A stretch of DNA of 21,557 nt from Deinococcus sp. GTDB lineage: Bacteria; Deinococcota; Deinococci; Deinococcales; Deinococcaceae. The stretch's first letter is position 1. Every line of letters begins with the position of its first letter. Positions 17,491 to 21,557 of the stretch are shown here, one piece after another. The notes beneath the pieces are model-generated. The model did no database searches. It was not told where the DNA came from and saw only the letters and a program-made list of their open reading frames with translations. Position numbers and translations under genes: made by a program. The DNA is taken from the NCBI GenBank assembly GCA_018260275.1, contig JAGLBK010000014.1, forward strand, positions 1 through 21,557. Reading direction: 5' to 3'.

Positions 17491-20049
17491 TCAGTTCAAA
17501 GCGCCCGTGCCGAACTTGAACCCACCATCCAGATAATCCACGTTCAGCACGCTGCCGTCACCTATCTGGCCGCCCAGAATCTCGCGGGCCAGCGGCGTTT
17601 CTATGTACTGGCTAATCGTGCGCTTCAGCGGGCGTGCGCCGTAGGCGGGGTCATAGCCCAGTTCGGCCAGCTTGTCCTTGGCCGCGTCGCTCAGGTGCAG
17701 GGTAATCCGGCGCTCGGCCAGGCGTTTGCGCAGGCTGTTCAGCTGAATATCCACAATCTGATGCAGCTCTCTGGCGGTCAGCGCGTCAAAGACGATGATG
17801 TCGTCCACGCGGTTCAGGAACTCGGGGCGGAACTCGCCGCGCAGTTCTTCCAGCACCGCCGCCTTGATTTGCTTGGCGTCCTGCCCGGCGGCCTGCATGT
17901 CCAGAATCAGGGGAGAGCCGATGTTGCTGGTCATGATAATCAGCGCGTTGCGGAAGTCTACCGTGCGGCCCTGTCCGTCGGTCAGGCGGCCATCGTCCAG
18001 CACCTGAAGCAGCACATTGAACACGTCGGGGTGCGCCTTTTCAATCTCGTCGAAGAGAATCACGGCGTAGGGGCGGCGGCGCACGGCCTCGGTCAGCTGG
18101 CCGCCTTCCTCGAAGCCCACGTAGCCGGGAGGCGCTCCAATCAGGCGGGCGACGGTGTGTTTTTCCATGTACTCGGACATGTCGATTCGCACCATCGCGT
18201 CGCTGCTGTCGAACAGGAACTCGGCCAGCGCCTTCGCCAGTTCGGTCTTGCCCACGCCCGACGGCCCCAGGAACATGAAGCTGCCCAGCGGACGGTTGGG
18301 GTCGTTGAGGCCAGCGCGGGCGCGGCGAATGGCGTCCGACACGCTGACAATCGCCCGCTGCTGCCCAATCACGCGCTTGTGCAGCTGGTCTTCCAGGCGC
18401 AGCAGCTTTTCGCGTTCGCCTTCCAGCAGCTTGTTGACCGGGATGCCCGTCCAGCGGCTCACCACCGCGGCAATGTCCTCGTCGGTGACTTCCATGTGGG
18501 CAAATTCGGCGGTCTTGAGCTTCTGCTCCAGCTCCTGCACGTCCTTTTCCAGCGCGGGCAGGTCGCCGTATTCCAGCTTGGCGGCCACTTCCAGGTCGTA
18601 GTCGCGCCGGGCCTTTTCAATTTGGGTGCGCACCTCGTCCAGCTTCTCGCGCTTGGCCCGCAGCGCCGCCACATCCTTGCGCTCCGATTCCCAGCGGCTG
18701 CGAACCTCGTTCAGCTCGTCGGTCAGCGACTTGAGGCTCTTTTCAATGTCCAGCAGGCGGTTTTGCGAGTCTACATCCTTCTCGCGCTTCAGGGCCTCGC
18801 GCTCGATTTCCAGTTGCAGCTTGCGGCGCGAGAGCTGGTCAATGCGCTCCGGGCTGCTTTCCAGCGCCATCCGCAGGCGGGCCGCCGACTCGTCGATCAG
18901 GTCAATGGCCTTGTCGGGCAGCTGCCGGTCGGTGATGTAGCGGTTAGACAGCGTGGCGGCGGCGACCAGCGCCGGGTCGGTAATCTCCACGTTGTGGTGC
19001 GTCTGGTACTTTTCCTTGATGCCGCGCAGAATAGAGATGGTGTCTTCCACGCTCGGCTCATCCACAAACACCGGCTGAAAACGGCGTTCCAGCGCGGCGT
19101 CCTTCTCAATTTCGCGGTATTCGCTTAGGGTAGTCGCGCCAATCAGGTGCAGTTCGCCGCGTGCCAGCGCAGGCTTAAGCATGTTGCCCGCGTCGGGGCT
19201 GCCCTCGGTCTTGCCCGCGCCGACGATAGTGTGAATCTCGTCCACGAACAGGATAATCTCGCCCGCCGACTTGATTACCTCGTCTATCACGCCCTTGAGC
19301 CGTTCCTCGAACTCGCCCCGGAACTTGGCCCCGGCCAGCAGGCTGCCCATCTCCAGCGACACGATTTTCTTACCGCGCAGCCCTTCCGGCACGTCGCCGC
19401 TGACAATTCGCATGGCGAGGCCCTCGGCAATGGCGGTCTTGCCCACGCCTGGTTCGCCAATCAGCACCGGGTTATTCTTACTGCGGCGCAGCAGAATCTG
19501 CATGGTGCGGCGGATTTCCTCGTCGCGGCCAATCACAGGGTCAAATTTGCCGTCCCGCGCCCGCTGGGTGAGGTCGGTGCCGTACTTGTTGAGCGCGTCG
19601 AATTGCTGTTCGGATGTCTTGTTGGTCACGGTTTTCCCCTTGCGTTGTTCGGTCACAGCCCTCTTCAGGCTCACTTCGTCGGGCAGACCCCGGCCCCGGT
19701 ACTCGCCACGCAGCGCCAGCAACAGCGTATCGGCGGCCACAAAACTGTCACCCAGTTGCCCGGCAATGGTGTCGGCCTTCTGAAAAGCGCGGTTCAGGGC
19801 GGAGTCAAGGTAAAGCTGGCCGTCGCTGCCCTGCACTTTGGGCAATTTGGCAATTTCGGCGTCCAGCGCGGCGCGAATCTGGCTCAGGTCACCCCCGGCC
19901 AGGGCCAGAGCGCGGGCGGCGGTGTCGTTGTCGGTCAGGGTTCGCAGCACATGAAAGTGCGTGAGGTTCTGGTTGCGGTTCTCTTGCGCGAGCTGCTGCG
20001 CCGCGTTGATGGCGACGGCACTCGCCTCGGTAAAGCGTTCAGGATTCAA
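17491..20049 (-). CDS. clpB: ATP-dependent disaggregase chaperone ClpB
   Basis: An 852-residue Hsp100 chaperone that extracts proteins from aggregates with DnaK. The N-terminal Clp repeat domain is at about 1-140. AAA+ module 1 has Walker A GEPGVGKT (198-205) and Walker B ILFVDEIHTIVGAG. The M-domain coiled coil (about 400-520) is rich in Glu, Lys and Arg. AAA+ module 2 has Walker A GPSGVGKT (about 594-601) and Walker B VILFDEIEKAHPD. The C-terminal domain includes GYDPAYGARPLKRTIS. I chose TTG 20049 (MNPERFTEAS) over TTG 20079 because GGAGGT lies 6 nt before it and the N-terminus then matches ClpB. A strong promoter and HAIR-type inverted repeat lie upstream. Confidence 0.96.
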   Translation of the reverse strand: MNPERFTEASAVAINAAQQLAQENRNQNLTHFHVLRTLTDNDTAARALALAGGDLSQIRAALDAEIAKLPKVQGSDGQLYLDSALNRAFQKADTIAGQLGDSFVAADTLLLALRGEYRGRGLPDEVSLKRAVTEQRKGKTVTNKTSEQQFDALNKYGTDLTQRARDGKFDPVIGRDEEIRRTMQILLRRSKNNPVLIGEPGVGKTAIAEGLAMRIVSGDVPEGLRGKKIVSLEMGSLLAGAKFRGEFEERLKGVIDEVIKSAGEIILFVDEIHTIVGAGKTEGSPDAGNMLKPALARGELHLIGATTLSEYREIEKDAALERRFQPVFVDEPSVEDTISILRGIKEKYQTHHNVEITDPALVAAATLSNRYITDRQLPDKAIDLIDESAARLRMALESSPERIDQLSRRKLQLEIEREALKREKDVDSQNRLLDIEKSLKSLTDELNEVRSRWESERKDVAALRAKREKLDEVRTQIEKARRDYDLEVAAKLEYGDLPALEKDVQELEQKLKTAEFAHMEVTDEDIAAVVSRWTGIPVNKLLEGEREKLLRLEDQLHKRVIGQQRAIVSVSDAIRRARAGLNDPNRPLGSFMFLGPSGVGKTELAKALAEFLFDSSDAMVRIDMSEYMEKHTVARLIGAPPGYVGFEEGGQLTEAVRRRPYAVILFDEIEKAHPDVFNVLLQVLDDGRLTDGQGRTVDFRNALIIMTSNIGSPLILDMQAAGQDAKQIKAAVLEELRGEFRPEFLNRVDDIIVFDALTARELHQIVDIQLNSLRKRLAERRITLHLSDAAKDKLAELGYDPAYGARPLKRTISQYIETPLAREILGGQIGDGSVLNVDYLDGGFKFGTGALN

Positions 20050-20119
20050 AGTGGCACCTCCGGTGCGTCTAAGGGTCAAAAGGTCTAAACGCAGAATAGA
20101 CCCGAAGCATCATGGGTCT

Positions 20120-20148
20120 AGTATCAAACTTGAGTGTAGTGTTGTCAA
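20120..20148 (-). promoter_or_regulatory. clpB sigma-A promoter
   Basis: On the minus strand TTGACA (20148-20143) and GATACT (20125-20120) are separated by 17 bp. It is the best -35/-10 pair in the window. An inverted repeat TAGACCC-N10-GGGTCTA (20097-20120) covers the expected transcription start. Confidence 0.75.
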
Positions 20149-20149
20149 G
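20129..20149. promoter_or_regulatory. HAIR-type operator for HspR
   Basis: CTTGAGT-N7-TGTCAAG fits the HAIR consensus CTTGAGT-N7-ACTCAAG, with one half perfect and the other five of seven. The wider arms AAACTTGA/TCAAGTTT are perfect. It covers the -35 of clpB, where HspR would block transcription. HspR control of clpB is known in Deinococcus and actinobacteria. Confidence 0.75.
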
Positions 20150-20185
20150 TTTATTGAGGGTTTAGGAAGGTGGTTAGGGTAACGG

Positions 20186-20497
20186 TCAGAGGTAAAACGG
20201 AGTCAGGAAGTATGAGGCTATCGCACCTGCAACGCATCCCAGCATTGGCCCAAGTAGCCAGCTAAACTTTTTAGGCGAAAAAAGTGTCAGCATCAGCACA
20301 GCTAGGAAAACACCCAGGAGAATCCACGACAGCTTGCCATAGGACTGAATGGCGGCTTGAGTCGCATTTGATTGCCAGACTTCAGCAGGCTGCACGAGCG
20401 GAAAATGCTTACCCAACTGGTAATGCAGGACAAGTACGAGAAAAAAGAAAGTTAAAGCACTCAGGGCAAAGGAAAGAAGGCGCTTGGCTGACGGCAT
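20186..20497 (-). CDS. Small membrane protein, three predicted helices
   Basis: A 103-residue protein with no recognised family. Three hydrophobic segments are visible: about 8-24 (FALSALTFFFLVLVLHY), 57-73 (SWILLGVFLAVLMLTLF) and 79-99 (WLLGPMLGCVAGAIASYFL). A polar loop (30-55) connects the first two, and the tail is very short. Its ATG lies 4 nt after the stop of an 18-codon ORF (20502-20558) that has its own -10 box, so translation is probably coupled to it; no strong Shine-Dalgarno is seen. A relic copy of its C-terminus lies upstream at 20601-20765. It is in the same direction as clpB, but clpB has its own promoter. Confidence 0.6.
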   Translation of the reverse strand: MPSAKRLLSFALSALTFFFLVLVLHYQLGKHFPLVQPAEVWQSNATQAAIQSYGKLSWILLGVFLAVLMLTLFSPKKFSWLLGPMLGCVAGAIASYFLTPFYL

Positions 20498-20501
20498 CTG
20501 C

Positions 20502-20558
20502 TCAACCCGCCCCAGCAGACGCGAAGGCGAGGAGGGCGGCGAGGGCTAGGGTTCGCAT
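20502..20558 (-). CDS. 18-residue hydrophobic leader ORF
   Basis: The frame reads MRTLALAALLAFASAGAG and stops at TGA. It has the look of a signal peptide. TACGCT (20565-20570) lies 6 nt before the ATG, a leaderless-type start. The next gene begins 4 nt later, so it may serve to load ribosomes, or it may be the surviving 5' end of a lost secreted protein. Confidence 0.4.
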   Translation of the reverse strand: MRTLALAALLAFASAGAG

Positions 20559-20600
20559 GGGGATAGCGTAGCGGCTGAGGCTGACGTGGAGTTGAAAGGC

Positions 20601-20765
20601 TCAAAAATAAAACCGAATCAGAAACCACGACGCCACCGCGCCCGCCAGACACCCCAGCAGGGGCCACAGTGCCCAACGCCTGAACCGAGGGGGCAAAAAC
20701 GAAGTGCCGAGCACCAGCCACCGACGTTCTTCCCGGCCCGCATCTGGAATGGACGTGGAAGCGGG
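20601..20765 (-). pseudogene. Relic paralogue of the small membrane protein
   Basis: A 54-codon frame without a normal start ends in WALWPLLGCLAGAVAS, then WFLIRFYF and TGA. This aligns without gaps to the C-terminus of the next gene, WLLGPMLGCVAGAIAS, then YFLTPFYL. An in-frame TAG closes the frame upstream and the N-terminal helices are missing. It is therefore a decayed tandem duplicate. Nothing further is seen at 20766-20843. Confidence 0.6.
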
Positions 20766-20843
20766 CTAACGCCCCGCCTGAGCCAGAGCGCAGGCGATAG
20801 CACGGCGAGTCTCAGCCGACGGCCTGCCCGGCCAAGATGCCCT

Positions 20844-21557
20844 TTAAGACGGGTTGTTGCTGCCTGCCACCAGTTCCATCATGCCAACGCCGGTCTGCGG
20901 AGCGCCGCGCCAGCTTCCGCTCACCTCGATCGGACCTTCCCAGTACGTCACCCCGGTGCTGCGGCTCACCAGTTCCTGATCGTCGTGGACCGCTTTCACG
21001 TCGAGGTCGAATTCGTCGGCCCTGACTTTCCAGTTCAGCATGTATTCGTGGCCGCTGGGCGCGGTCCAGGTGCGGCCCGGCGTCATGACCACGTTGGTGG
21101 CGGCGTGCGCGACTCCCTCCCGGTCCACGATGCTGCCGAAGGTCTGCACCACCTGGCCCTCGGCGCTCAGCACGCGGTAGAGCATCAGGTCCTCGCCGCC
21201 CGAGAGCTGCACACTCATCCAGTCCCAGCGGGCGCCGCGCCCCGGGGCCATGCCGCCCCACTGGTGGTCCAGCCACGCCTGTCCCTGAACAGGGCGTCCG
21301 GCGACCGTGCCCGTCAGCCCCAAGCGGGTGATGCTCTGGTAATACATGGCCCCCGTGACATTCGGAATGCCGCTGTAGCCGGGCGGGTGAATGACCGGCG
21401 GCTTCTGCGGCACGGCGCTGAGGACCAGCGGCCCGGCGGCGAGGTCGAAGCGGGCCGTCTTGCCGGCCACGTTCATGATCTGGTCGAAGGTCCAGTCGCC
21501 CTGCCGGAGCCGCAGCGGCGGGTAGCTCGCCTTGCCCTGTCCCAGATCGAGCGGCTG
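20844..21557 (-). CDS. CrtC/AttH lipocalin-like protein (5' end beyond the window)
   Basis: The frame is open from the TAA at 20844 to the window edge (237 codons), so the true start lies outside; the ATG at 21476 is internal. The sequence matches the lipocalin-like fold of carotenoid 1,2-hydratase (CrtC) and AttH. It contains MYYQSITRLGLTGTVAGRPVQGQAWLDHQWGG, with the family's conserved YYQ..G..G.AWLDHQWG pattern, then WDWMSVQL and later YWEGPIEVSGSWRG. The beta-barrel pattern of alternating hydrophobic residues continues to the end. Members include enzymes adding water to carotenoid end groups and proteins of unknown function next to ABC transporters; which applies here cannot be told from this part. 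Confidence 0.8.
   Translation of the reverse strand, partial: QPLDLGQGKASYPPLRLRQGDWTFDQIMNVAGKTARFDLAAGPLVLSAVPQKPPVIHPPGYSGIPNVTGAMYYQSITRLGLTGTVAGRPVQGQAWLDHQWGGMAPGRGARWDWMSVQLSGGEDLMLYRVLSAEGQVVQTFGSIVDREGVAHAATNVVMTPGRTWTAPSGHEYMLNWKVRADEFDLDVKAVHDDQELVSRSTGVTYWEGPIEVSGSWRGAPQTGVGMMELVAGSNNPS

Noticed and set aside
20097..20149. CIRCE element upstream of clpB
   Set aside because: The TTAGCACTC/GAGTGCTAA arms are not present; the inverted repeat fits HAIR instead.
20812..21276. Minus-strand frame overlapping the CrtC/AttH-like gene
   Set aside because: Arg/Gly-rich shadow frame; the competing frame shows clear lipocalin-like family motifs and continues to the window edge.

Overview
The window looks like a chromosomal stretch from a Deinococcus-type bacterium. 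The signs are high GC outside one island, a primary sigma factor with a Lys/Ala/Pro-rich tail, and many genes with a TANNNT-like -10 box only 5-9 nt before the start codon and no Shine-Dalgarno. That last pattern is typical of leaderless transcripts in Deinococcus. Species was not determined.

Layout, left to right: the tail of an unknown + strand gene (1-62); rpoD/sigA (-) with its terminator; a ybeY-dgkA operon (+); a repeat-rich convergent gap holding a MITE-like element; purU (-) divergent from a PfkB sugar kinase (+); a second inverted-repeat element that supplies the kinase stop codon; a MarR regulator (-). Next comes a lower-GC accessory island (about 6.0-9.5 kb) with two unrecognised small proteins and two tandem AlgX-like acetyltransferase genes, the distal one lacking its N-terminal half. 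A 49-residue acidic protein (+) follows, then leuS (-) behind an apparent leucine attenuator, and a CLC transporter (-) divergent from a secreted beta-propeller protein (+). Then a DUF2316 protein, a strongly folded intergenic repeat, a secreted stalk-domain protein, a higBA toxin-antitoxin pair between near-identical terminators, clpB with an HspR-type (HAIR) operator, a small membrane protein with a relic paralogue, and a partial CrtC/AttH lipocalin-like gene, all on the minus strand.

Functional themes: housekeeping functions (transcription, rRNA maturation, one-carbon/purine supply, tRNA charging, proteostasis) are interleaved with accessory material (MITE-like repeats, the toxin-antitoxin pair, the AlgX-like island).

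The most interesting signal is upstream of leuS. A 13-codon ORF, MIRSVLLLRGRLT, starts where a leaderless transcript would begin. It carries three consecutive Leu codons and overlaps a 9-nt segment exactly complementary to the 5' arm of a following intrinsic terminator. This looks like ribosome-mediated attenuation of a leucyl-tRNA synthetase gene, with a leader peptide that has no Shine-Dalgarno.
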